A stretch of DNA of 64,000 bases from Microvirga sp. (GTDB taxonomy: Bacteria; Pseudomonadota; Alphaproteobacteria; Rhizobiales; Beijerinckiaceae): assembly GCA_031181145.1 (NCBI GenBank), contig JAPSLB010000006.1, positions 62,001 to 126,000 of the forward strand, in the 5' to 3' direction. The translations under genes were made by a program, and so were the position numbers. Positions 49,569-57,849 of the stretch are shown one piece after another (position 1 is the stretch's first letter; each line of letters begins with the position of its first letter). A model generated the notes under the pieces. The model made no database searches and was not told the DNA's origin. It saw only the letters and a program-made list of their open reading frames with translations.

Positions 49569-50597
49569 ATGAAGACGGACCTCATGAAGATCCCTGACCT
49601 TCTCGCGGATCTCGCGGGCAGGGACATCACGGTGTGGGTTGATGGCGACCGTCTGCGATGCAACGCGCCCGCAGGTGCGCTCACGCCGGAGTTCCGCGAC
49701 CAACTGCGGGATCGGAAGAGCGAGATCATCGGCTTTCTGAACATGGCCGCTGCGGCGGTCCGGCAGCAACCCGCCATCGTGCCGCTCCAGCCGCACGGGG
49801 CGCAGATGCCCATCTACGCCGTGCCCGGACACAACGGAGCCGTCTTTTCGTTCTCCGAACTCTCGAAGCATCTGGGCGACGATCAGCCTTTCTTTGCGCT
49901 CGAGCCGCCGGGCCTCGACGAGCGGACCGAGCCCATGGAGCGCGTAGAAGATATCGCGGCGTATTTTGCTGAGCAGATCCTTGAATTCCAGCCGACCGGT
50001 CCGTGCGTTATTGCCGGCTACTGCTCCGGCGCTGCGACCGCTTACGAGCTGGCGAGACTCCTGGTTCAGCGAGGAGCGGATGTTCGATGCTTGGCTCTTT
50101 TCGGGCCCCTCCACCCCAGTACGTATCAGGTACGATCCCGTCTGCTGTTCTTCTATGCCAAACGTCAGGCCGGCGCTGTCGCCATGCACCTGCGGAAGCT
50201 GGCGAAGCTTCCGTCGCTCGAGGCGCGGCTCCAGTATCTCACCGATCGCCTTCGAAAACGCAGCGAAGGAGGCCGAGCGCTTCTGGCCCATATTCGCGCC
50301 GACAAGGAAACGGAAAAAACCGACACGGTATTGGAGCGCAGAGCCCGACTCAAATCCACGGCCATCACGGCGCTGCGGCGGTATACACCCGTTCCTTACA
50401 GGGGTCGCGTGTGCGTATTCCTTCCGAACAAGGCTTGGGAGCGGTCCGGGGCGGCGCCTCTCCGATGGCTTCGGGTGGCACCCCAGGCCGAGCTCTATTA
50501 CGGACCCAAGCAATGCTACGGCCCCCTTATGCTCGAGGAACCGGACGCACCGGCCATCGCCGAGTTGTATCGCCAGTCGGTCCGAAGCTCCGAATAA
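49569..50597 (+). CDS. Thioesterase-fold protein with TubC-like docking domain, atypical active site
   Basis: 342 residues. GGAG at good spacing selects MKTDLMKIPDLL as start. Residues about 10-57 (LLADLAGRDITVWVDGDRLR, then GALTPEFRDQLRDRKSEIIGFL) match the TubC N-terminal docking domain of NRPS proteins. The alpha/beta-hydrolase part follows (IYAVPGHNGAVFSFSELSKHL, FFALEPPGLDERTEPMERVEDIAAYF), with the nucleophile elbow GYCSG: Cys152 instead of Ser. The C-terminal segment where a His is expected (YYGPKQCYGPLMLEEPDAPA) has none. So this is either a Cys-dependent acyl transferase/cyclase or a non-hydrolytic partner. It precedes the NRPS gene by 43 bases. Confidence 0.85.
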   Translation: MKTDLMKIPDLLADLAGRDITVWVDGDRLRCNAPAGALTPEFRDQLRDRKSEIIGFLNMAAAAVRQQPAIVPLQPHGAQMPIYAVPGHNGAVFSFSELSKHLGDDQPFFALEPPGLDERTEPMERVEDIAAYFAEQILEFQPTGPCVIAGYCSGAATAYELARLLVQRGADVRCLALFGPLHPSTYQVRSRLLFFYAKRQAGAVAMHLRKLAKLPSLEARLQYLTDRLRKRSEGGRALLAHIRADKETEKTDTVLERRARLKSTAITALRRYTPVPYRGRVCVFLPNKAWERSGAAPLRWLRVAPQAELYYGPKQCYGPLMLEEPDAPAIAELYRQSVRSSE

Positions 50598-50640
50598 GTT
50601 TGATGAGTTGATCCCCCTTCCGTGATGGAGAGAAAATCCC

Positions 50641-53622
50641 ATGAGTGAACTCGAACTCCTGCCTTCCGCAACGGAGAGCGTGACGCTCCCTCTCCTGACC
50701 GACCGTGATCATCGAGCACTCGTCGTCGAGTACAACGCCACAGCGGCGCCCTATCCATCGGACCAGACTGTCGTCGATCTCTTTCGCGCGCAGGTGGCGC
50801 GTACCCCGGACGTCGAGGCGATCCGCTTCGGAACTGAAAGTCTGACGTATCGGCAGCTGAATGAGCGCTCCAATCAGATGGCCGCTCAGTTGACCTCGAT
50901 CGGCGTAGAGCCCGGGCAGATCGTCGTCGTGTTCATGGAACATTCCCTCGAGGTCCTCGTCGCAATCCTGGGCATTCTGAAGTCCGGGGCAGCCTATGTG
51001 CCTTTGGATGCGGCGACGCCAAAGGGGCGCCTCACTACGATCTTGAAAGACATTGCCGCGGGGACGGACAGGCAAATTCCGGTCGCGGTCACGCAGGCAC
51101 GCCTGCGGTCGATCATTCCCCCCGACTTGGCCAGGGTGGTTGTCCTCGACGCCGATTTCCGGTCGATTTCGGAGGAGTCTGGAGTGGACAAGCCCTCTGC
51201 AGCCACTCCGGACCACCTCGCCTACATCATCTTCACCTCCGGATCGACCGGTGTGCCCAAGGGCGTCATGATCGGGCACCGAAACCTGGTGAACTACATC
51301 TGGTGGGCCGCTCGGGTGTATAGTCCCGGCGAACGCCTCGCATGGCCCCTGTTCTCGTCCCTGGCCTTCGACCTGACCGTCACGACCCTCTTCACGCCTC
51401 TTACCACCGGCGGCCGCATTGTGGTGTACAGCGGCGATCCCGGGGTTCAGAGCCTCGTCGTGCTCAAGGTCATCGACGACAATGCCGTCGACATCGTAAA
51501 GCTGACGCCGGCGCATCTCGCGTTGCTCCGCGACCGTGATCTCAGCGCCACGCGGCTGCGCAAGTTCATCGTGGGCGGCGAGGACTTCAAGACCGAGCTG
51601 GCTCGTGCCATCACGAAAGCCATTCCTCATCCGGTCGAGATCTACAACGAGTACGGTCCCACCGAAGCCACGGTGGGCTGCATGATTCACCGGTTCGACA
51701 TCGATCGGGACCACTCCCCTTCGGTGCCGATCGGTGTTCCGGCGGCTAATGCCGGGATCTATGTCCTCGACCATCGGCATCGGCCGGTTCCCCCCGGCAT
51801 TGTCGGCGAGATGTTCATTTCCGGGGACGGCCTCGCGAAAGGCTATTTCAATCAACCTGATCTGACCGGCCAGCGGTTTCTCACGACTGACGATCCTCGA
51901 AATCCGGCCTCGAAGCTGCGGCTGTACAAGACCGGGGACCTCGCCCGCTGGAATTCGGAGGGGCGGTTGGATTTTCTCGGCCGCGCAGATCACCAGGTGC
52001 AGATCGGCGGTACCCGCGTGGAGCTGGGCGAGATCGAGGCCCAACTCCTGAAGCATCCCGGCATCCAGGAATGCGCGGTCGCCACGATCACCGCATCGAC
52101 GAGAAGACTCAGTACACAACTGCGCTATTGCGAGCGGTGCGGCATCTCATCCGACATGCCCGACACGACATTTGACGCGGCCGGTGTCTGCAATCTGTGC
52201 CGGGCGTTCGACACGTATGTCGACAAAGCGCAGAGCTACTTCAAGTCACCGGAAGACCTTGAGTTCCTCATCAGGGAAATGCAGGAGAACAGGAGGGGTC
52301 CTTACGACTGCATCGTTTTGCTGAGCGGCGGAAAGGACAGCAGTTTCATGCTGGCCAAGCTCTGCGCGATGGGTGTGAAGCCGCTCGTCTTCACTCTCGA
52401 CAACGGCTTCATCTCGGAGGAGGCCAAAACGAACATCAGGCGGCTCGTGAACACGCTCGGCGTGGATCTCCACTGGGGGAGCACGCCGCACATGAACGAG
52501 ATCTTCGTCGATAGCCTGAAGCGGTTCTCGAACGTTTGCAACGGCTGCTTCAAGACAATCTATACCCTTGCCACCAATCTCGCCCGCGAAAAGGGAATCC
52601 GGTACATCGTGACCGGGTTGTCGCGAGGCCAGTTCTTCGAGACGCGTCTGACCGAGGAAGTCTTCAAGCGGGATGACTACGATCCGGAACGTCTGGACGC
52701 CCTCGTCGTCGAGGCGCGCAAGGAATATCATCGCCGCGAGGACGCGGTGTCACGCTATCTCGACGTGGACATCTTCCGGAACGACTCCCTGTTCGAGGAA
52801 GTGAAGTTCATCGATTTCTATCGCTACTGGAGCGTCCCGCTGGAAGATATGCTCGAGTTCCTGAAGACGCAGGTAGGGTGGAACCGTCCGTCGGACACGG
52901 GACGTTCGACGAACTGCCTCATCAACGACCTCGGCATCTACATCCATAAGAAGCAGCGCGGATACCACAACTACGCTCTGCCCTACAGCTGGGACGTACG
53001 GCTGGGCCAGAAGACCCGCGAAGAGGCCATCGACGAGCTGAACGACGAGATAGACGTGCATCGCGTCAGGGACATCATGGCTGAGATCGGCTACACCGAG
53101 CCGGCCGATACCGAGGACGGCATCGCCCAACTCGTGGCCTACTACGTCTCGCCGATGCACGTGGACGTGGCAGGCCTGCGCGCCCATCTCGCCGAACATC
53201 TGCCGGAGGCTATGATGCCGACCCACTTCGTCCGCCTGGAGCGGATGCCGCTCACGCCAAACGGCAAGATCGACAGGGCTGCGCTTCCCGAACCGACAGC
53301 GGAGAATATCCAATCCGCGCAGGATTTCATTGCTCCGGCGACGGAGACAGAAAAGACGCTGGCTGCCTTGTGGTGCGATCTCCTGAAGGTCGATTCAATC
53401 GGCCGCAACGACAACTTCTTCAATCTTGGAGGACATTCGTTGCTGGTGATGCGTGCGGTGTCGCGTCTGAGGCAGACCTTCGGCGTGGACGTGCAGCTCC
53501 GTAACCTCTTCGAACGCCCGACGGTGGCCGAACTGGCGGAAGTCATCGACGGCATGCTCTGGATGTCGGAGGCGAGGGCTCCCTCGGTGTCCGATGGACC
53601 GAGGGAGGAAATCGAGCTCTAG
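50641..53622 (+). CDS. NRPS: Asn-type adenylation domain interrupted by a zinc-finger PP-loop ATPase, plus carrier domain
   Basis: 993 residues, no condensation domain. A core 1-487: YIIFTSGSTGVPKGV (A3), NEYGPTE (A5), YKTGDLARW (A7), GRADHQVQIGGTRVELGEIE (A8). By motif alignment with GrsA the pocket residues read D244 L245 T248 K287 I310 G312 E337 V345 G346, with A10 Lys876: DLTKIGEVG-K, an asparagine-type code. Residues about 488-822 are an insertion: zinc finger C497/C500/C517/C520, PP-loop SGGKDSS (562-568), CNGC (633-636) and C759. The A domain resumes at about 823 (LVAYYVS, A10 NGKIDR). The carrier domain has NLGGHSLL with Ser933. The insert resembles WbpG-type sugar amidotransferases and sulfur-transferring PP-loop enzymes. 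Confidence 0.92.
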   Translation: MSELELLPSATESVTLPLLTDRDHRALVVEYNATAAPYPSDQTVVDLFRAQVARTPDVEAIRFGTESLTYRQLNERSNQMAAQLTSIGVEPGQIVVVFMEHSLEVLVAILGILKSGAAYVPLDAATPKGRLTTILKDIAAGTDRQIPVAVTQARLRSIIPPDLARVVVLDADFRSISEESGVDKPSAATPDHLAYIIFTSGSTGVPKGVMIGHRNLVNYIWWAARVYSPGERLAWPLFSSLAFDLTVTTLFTPLTTGGRIVVYSGDPGVQSLVVLKVIDDNAVDIVKLTPAHLALLRDRDLSATRLRKFIVGGEDFKTELARAITKAIPHPVEIYNEYGPTEATVGCMIHRFDIDRDHSPSVPIGVPAANAGIYVLDHRHRPVPPGIVGEMFISGDGLAKGYFNQPDLTGQRFLTTDDPRNPASKLRLYKTGDLARWNSEGRLDFLGRADHQVQIGGTRVELGEIEAQLLKHPGIQECAVATITASTRRLSTQLRYCERCGISSDMPDTTFDAAGVCNLCRAFDTYVDKAQSYFKSPEDLEFLIREMQENRRGPYDCIVLLSGGKDSSFMLAKLCAMGVKPLVFTLDNGFISEEAKTNIRRLVNTLGVDLHWGSTPHMNEIFVDSLKRFSNVCNGCFKTIYTLATNLAREKGIRYIVTGLSRGQFFETRLTEEVFKRDDYDPERLDALVVEARKEYHRREDAVSRYLDVDIFRNDSLFEEVKFIDFYRYWSVPLEDMLEFLKTQVGWNRPSDTGRSTNCLINDLGIYIHKKQRGYHNYALPYSWDVRLGQKTREEAIDELNDEIDVHRVRDIMAEIGYTEPADTEDGIAQLVAYYVSPMHVDVAGLRAHLAEHLPEAMMPTHFVRLERMPLTPNGKIDRAALPEPTAENIQSAQDFIAPATETEKTLAALWCDLLKVDSIGRNDNFFNLGGHSLLVMRAVSRLRQTFGVDVQLRNLFERPTVAELAEVIDGMLWMSEARAPSVSDGPREEIEL

Positions 53623-53662
53623 AGCATTCTTCGGCGAAGCGGATCCGGTCCGCCGCCGACAA
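53622..53662. repeat. Probable dispersed intergenic repeat
   Basis: Sequence AGAGCATTCTTCGGCGAAGC followed by GGATCCGGTCCGCC directly behind the NRPS stop has the look of a short intergenic repeat frequent in Hyphomicrobiales, with an inner dyad (CTTCGGCGAAG). It does not contain a T tract, so reading through to the next gene is possible. Confidence 0.4.
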
Positions 53663-53762
53663 TGCGGCGGATATGGACGAGGGGCGGTTTCGCGCGAGTG
53701 AACGAAGCCCGAATTCACCGGGGATGGTGCGAGCGCCCTGGTCACACCAGGTGAGGGAGAGC

Positions 53763-54932
53763 ATGGAGAGAGCTGGAGGCGAGGCACGAGGGCTGAAGCT
53801 GCCGTGGACAGCGGGGGAGTACGAGCTCCTGCGCGATCAGGTGCGCCGCTTCGTCGAGGAGGAGATCAAGCCTCGAGCGGACCGCTGGGAGGAAGATGGG
53901 TTCATACCCCGTTCGGTCCTGCGCCGAATGGGGGAGCTCGGCTTCTTCGGTATCCGCTATCCGGCCGAGTACGGTGGCGCCGATATGGACGCGGTTGCGT
54001 CTGCGATTTTCGCCGAGGAACTCGGACGCTCGACCTACGGCGGCGTGGGCATCGCGACGCTGGTACACACCGACATGGCTTCCGTCCACGTCTTCCACGA
54101 TGGGACCAGGGCGCAGCGGGCGCGGTGGATGCCGGGCATCATCTCGGGAGAGGTGATCACAGCGGTTGCCATCACCGAACCGGATGCAGGCTCGGACGTG
54201 AAAAGCATCCGTACCCGTGCCCGCCGGGATGGCGACTCCTATGTCATCGACGGCACGAAGGTCTACATTACGAACGGGGTCTATGCGGATCTCTTCTGTG
54301 TTGCGGCCAAGACAGATCCGTCGGCCGGAAGCCACGGGATCACGATGTTCCTCGTCGAGAAGGGTACGCCTGGATTCAGGGTTGCCCGGGCACTCGACAA
54401 GCACGGCTGGCGCTCCTCCGACACGGCGGAGCTCGTCTTCGATGGCTGCCGTGTCCCCGCCGAAAACGTGCTCGGCATGGAGGGACAAGGTTTCTACTCG
54501 ATCATGCGTAACTTCCAGAACGAGCGCCTCGTGCTCAGTGCCATGGCAATGGGAGCGGCCCTGGCGGCGATCGAAATGACGCTCGCCTGGGTAAAAACCC
54601 GCAGCGTGTTCGGAGGCGTTCTGTGGGATATGCAAGCGGTCCGCCAGCGTCTTGCTATGCTTGCCGCAAAGGTGGAGGCAGGACGCCAGTTCGTCTATGC
54701 CACTGCATGCCGCATGGCCGCGGATGAAGACTGCATGCGCGAGATCTCGATGGTGAAAGCCATTTGCGGAGAACTTGTCAACGAAGTCATGTATACTTGC
54801 GTGCAGTTCCATGGCGGCATGGGCTTCATGCGCGAGAGCCCGATCGAACGCATGGCCCGCGATGCCCGCATCCTCTCGATCGGCGGCGGCGCAACGGAGG
54901 TGATGCTGGAGGTGGTCGCGTCCATGTCCTGA
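53763..54932 (+). CDS. Acyl-CoA dehydrogenase family protein (putative carrier-bound substrate oxidase)
   Basis: FAD enzyme that introduces a C=C bond next to a thioester. 389 residues from MERAGGEARG, with GAGGGAG close upstream. Motifs: AVAITEPDAGSDVKSIRTRA (FAD/substrate loop), YVIDGTKVYITNGVYADLF, RMLAMLAAKVEAGR-like helix and VQFHGGMGFMRESPIERMARDARILSIGGGATEVML. At the usual catalytic YEGT position the sequence is IGGGAT, so the base must sit elsewhere, as in isovaleryl-CoA-dehydrogenase-like members. It lies 140 bases behind the NRPS gene in the same direction. Relatives in NRPS clusters oxidise amino acids bound to carrier domains; here that would be asparagine or its modified form. 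Confidence 0.85.
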   Translation: MERAGGEARGLKLPWTAGEYELLRDQVRRFVEEEIKPRADRWEEDGFIPRSVLRRMGELGFFGIRYPAEYGGADMDAVASAIFAEELGRSTYGGVGIATLVHTDMASVHVFHDGTRAQRARWMPGIISGEVITAVAITEPDAGSDVKSIRTRARRDGDSYVIDGTKVYITNGVYADLFCVAAKTDPSAGSHGITMFLVEKGTPGFRVARALDKHGWRSSDTAELVFDGCRVPAENVLGMEGQGFYSIMRNFQNERLVLSAMAMGAALAAIEMTLAWVKTRSVFGGVLWDMQAVRQRLAMLAAKVEAGRQFVYATACRMAADEDCMREISMVKAICGELVNEVMYTCVQFHGGMGFMRESPIERMARDARILSIGGGATEVMLEVVASMS

Positions 54933-55135
54933 CCTCCATCGAGAGGGCAGTGATGACGGTGCCGACTACCTCTTGGTGGACGAACATTGCGCTGACTCGG
55001 TGCTCCGGGCAGTTGAGGAATGCGCCTGGTTCCACTCCGGCGACACGCATGCACCTTCAAACCCCGGGTTCAAGCACTTCGAGGTCCGTACAACCGTCAT
55101 CGTTCCAACGAGAGAAGCAGGTTTCGAGTGCCCTT

Positions 55136-55195
55136 GAGAAGGAGGAACTTCTCAAGCGCATGGCGAAACGCCTTCATTGGAACGTCCTCCTTCTC
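55136..55195. repeat. Inverted repeat between convergent genes
   Basis: GAGAAGGAGGA (55136-55146) and TCCTCCTTCTC (55185-55195) are perfect complements; outer arms CGTTCCAA (55101) and TTGGAACG (55177) add a second overlapping pairing. It lies between the ends of the acyl-CoA dehydrogenase and GMC genes and may work as a two-way terminator. Confidence 0.5.
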
Positions 55196-55211
55196 TGCCT
55201 TTGCCGTCTCC

Positions 55212-56900
55212 TCAATTCAGGACCGCAACGCTCATGTCTCCCTGCTCGGACAAACGTGGGCCGAATTGCGAAATGCTGACGGTGGAGCGGCCCGTGATCA
55301 GTTCGGCGCAGCGGCTTCCGATCATCATGGCAGGCGCGTTCGTATTGCCCGCATTGATGTTCGGCATGGCGGAGAGATCGCAGACGCGCAGGTTCTCGAT
55401 GCCGCGAACCCTGAGCCTGGAATCGAGCACCGTCATAGGATCGCTGGCCTTGCCCATCCGGCACGTGCCGGCCGGATGGTAATTGGTCTTCACGAACCGG
55501 CGACAATGCTTCATGAGCGCCTCGTCGCTCAGATCCCCCGGATCGGGGATCGCGATGCGCTCGATCCGCTCGGCAAGGGGGGTCGTCTGAAACGCTCTCA
55601 GGAAATAGCGCTGGCCGTCGATCATCGCGCGAGCGTCTGCGGGATGCTTCAGGAGGTTGGGTGAGACCAGGGGCATGTCGTCCGGATCGGCGGAGCGCAG
55701 ACGGACGAATCCGCGCGACTTCGGCTTCACCACGACCGTGGTGATCGTCAGCCCGTAAGTATCCGGAACGAGGTTGAGCGTATCCCGGTCGAGGTAGACG
55801 ATCGGGACACAGAAAGCCTGTATCGTCGGCTCGCCATCGGGCTCCGTCGGGTTGACGAAGGCCCCGGCCTCGACGCCGGCGGAGAGAATCGGGCCGCTTC
55901 CGAAAAGCCTGAAATGGATGCCGTTGAGCAGCATCCGCCAACCGACGCCCTGCTTGTAATAGCCGTAGGGTCCGTTCGCCATCGCGATCATCGGAACCTC
56001 GGGATGATCGATCAGGTTCTCGCCAACCCCGGGCAGATCCGCGATGCAGGTGATCCCATGCTCCTTCAGCTGACCGGCCGGACCGATGCCGGACAGCATG
56101 AGCAGCTGGGGAGTGACGAGCGAGCCCGCGGCCACGATGATCTCGCCATCCGCATGGACCCGATGATCCACGCCTCTGTCGTCGCGATAGGTTACCCCGA
56201 CGGCGCGGCCGTTCTCGATCTCGATCCTGCGCACCCGCGATTGCAGGCGGATGACCAGGTTCGGATTGTCGGCGAGCGGCGCGAGAAACGCATAGGCGGC
56301 ACTACTGCGTTTGCCGCGTCGATTCATGAATTGATAGAAGCCGACCCCTCGCTGTTGCGGCCCGTTGAAATCGGGATTGAACGGCTCGCCCAAGGCCTGC
56401 ACGGCCTGCACGAACCAACGCGACATGTCGTTGATATGCCCGGGATCGGAAACAAGCAGCGGACCATCGGCGCCGTGCAGGTCGTTGTAGAACCTGTTGT
56501 TGCCTTCCATGGTGCGGAAATGCGGCAGGACGTCGGCCCAGCTCCAGCCCGGGTAATCGTTCTCGCCGCGCAACAGCTCGTGCCATTCGTCGTAATCGGA
56601 CGGCCTGCCGCGCATGTAGACCTGGGCGTTCACCGACGAGCCGCCACCGAGAACGTTGGCCTGCGGAATGTCGTGCACGCGCCCCTCGAGGTGTTCTTGC
56701 GGCACCGTGTGATGGTAGCGCATGTACTTGCTGCCGTTGATCATCTTGAAGATGCCGGGCGGCATGTCCAGAAGCGGATGGCGATGGGAATAGCCTCCTT
56801 CCAGCAACAGCACGCGCGCGCCTTCGTTGACGAGCCTCGCGGCTACGACCGAGCCTGAAGAGCCTCCGCCGACGACGATATGGTCGAAACGCTCTTTCAT
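55212..56900 (-). CDS. GMC-family FAD oxidoreductase
   Basis: Glucose-methanol-choline family alcohol dehydrogenase of 562 residues. ADP-binding motif HIVVGGGSSGSVVAARLVNEG, first GMC signature around LGGGSSVNAQVYMRGRPSDY, second around GSLVTPQLLMLSGIGPA, and the C-terminal active-site His region YHPAGTCRMG with the end NINAGNTNAPAMMIGSRCAELI. The start at MKERFDHIVV has AGGA directly upstream. It ends the minus-strand sugar operon; a role in oxidising the sugar or an alcohol intermediate is likely, but the substrate cannot be read from the sequence. Confidence 0.92.
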   Translation of the reverse strand: MKERFDHIVVGGGSSGSVVAARLVNEGARVLLLEGGYSHRHPLLDMPPGIFKMINGSKYMRYHHTVPQEHLEGRVHDIPQANVLGGGSSVNAQVYMRGRPSDYDEWHELLRGENDYPGWSWADVLPHFRTMEGNNRFYNDLHGADGPLLVSDPGHINDMSRWFVQAVQALGEPFNPDFNGPQQRGVGFYQFMNRRGKRSSAAYAFLAPLADNPNLVIRLQSRVRRIEIENGRAVGVTYRDDRGVDHRVHADGEIIVAAGSLVTPQLLMLSGIGPAGQLKEHGITCIADLPGVGENLIDHPEVPMIAMANGPYGYYKQGVGWRMLLNGIHFRLFGSGPILSAGVEAGAFVNPTEPDGEPTIQAFCVPIVYLDRDTLNLVPDTYGLTITTVVVKPKSRGFVRLRSADPDDMPLVSPNLLKHPADARAMIDGQRYFLRAFQTTPLAERIERIAIPDPGDLSDEALMKHCRRFVKTNYHPAGTCRMGKASDPMTVLDSRLRVRGIENLRVCDLSAMPNINAGNTNAPAMMIGSRCAELITGRSTVSISQFGPRLSEQGDMSVAVLN

Positions 56901-57065
56901 TCCTGATCCCTTCCTGCCGATCTCTGCTCCATTACGCTCGGCCCGTCCGCCTTGCGCGCATCTCGGCCGTTGCGTGCCCAATCCCTCGATACCGACCTTA
57001 TCGAGGAGGTGGGTTTTTCCTGGCCGCGCGGGCCGTAGCGCAGGAGCTTCATGAAACGTCCCCGA

Positions 57066-57821
57066 TCAGGCGGTCCAGCCGCCGTCGATGATGTGCAGCT
57101 GTCCGGTGGTATAGGCCGAGGCATCGCTGGCGAGATACACCACGAGGGCCGCGATCTCCTCCGGCGTGCCGAGGCGGCCCATGGGCTGGCGGGCGATGAA
57201 GGCGGCGCGCGCCATCTCGTACTCTCCCTGTGCGCGCATGCGATCGTGGAGCGACGGCGTCTCGACCGTACCCGGGCAGATGGCGTTGCAGCGCACACCT
57301 GTCGTCACGTAATCGGCCGCGACCGAGCGGGTGAGGCCCGCGACCGCTGCCTTCGTGGCGCAATAGGCGGCGCGGTTCGCCACACCTTTGACGGCCCCTG
57401 CGACCGAACTCATGTTGATGATCGATCCGCGCCCCTGGTCCGCCATGGCGGGCAGATAGGTGCGGATCATGCGGAACATGGCCGTCACGTTGAGGTCCAT
57501 GGAAAAGGTCCAGGCCGCGTCATCGCACTCGAGCAGAGAGCCCTGGTGCACGGCCCCGGCGCAGTTGAACAGGATGTCGACCGGCCCGGTGCGTTCATGG
57601 ACGGCCTTGATGGAAGCGGGATCGCGCACGTCCAGGCGCAGGGTCGCGATGGCGGGCCTCTCGGCCGAGAGAGACGCCAAGGCCTCCTCGTTGATGTCCG
57701 TCGCGAAGACGGCTGCACCTGCATCGGCCAGCGCCAGGGCGGACGCTCGCCCGATGCCTTGGGCGGCCGCCGTCACGAGTGCGGATTTCCCGGATAGAAG
57801 TGTTCTTGAGAAGGTATGCAT
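57066..57821 (-). CDS. Short-chain dehydrogenase/reductase (sugar-acid type)
   Basis: NAD(P)-dependent SDR of 251 residues. Coenzyme motif SALVTAAAQGIGRASALALADAGA, where the usual TGxxxGIG is TAAAQGIG; acidic residue in ATDINEEAL suggests NAD. Catalytic Ser in IINMSSVAG and Tyr/Lys in RAAYCATKAAV. The form DINEEALASL ... RLDVRDPASI resembles 2-keto-3-deoxy-L-fuconate dehydrogenases. Next to an enolase-type dehydratase this fits the step after sugar-acid dehydration. Confidence 0.88.
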   Translation of the reverse strand: MHTFSRTLLSGKSALVTAAAQGIGRASALALADAGAAVFATDINEEALASLSAERPAIATLRLDVRDPASIKAVHERTGPVDILFNCAGAVHQGSLLECDDAAWTFSMDLNVTAMFRMIRTYLPAMADQGRGSIINMSSVAGAVKGVANRAAYCATKAAVAGLTRSVAADYVTTGVRCNAICPGTVETPSLHDRMRAQGEYEMARAAFIARQPMGRLGTPEEIAALVVYLASDASAYTTGQLHIIDGGWTA

Positions 57822-57849
57822 CGTAGCCTTTTGCTCGTGAAGGCGGAAC

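Noticed and set aside
50527-52119. 530-codon minus-strand frame opposite the NRPS gene
   Set aside because: The plus strand encodes all adenylation motifs in order; the antisense product has no family features.
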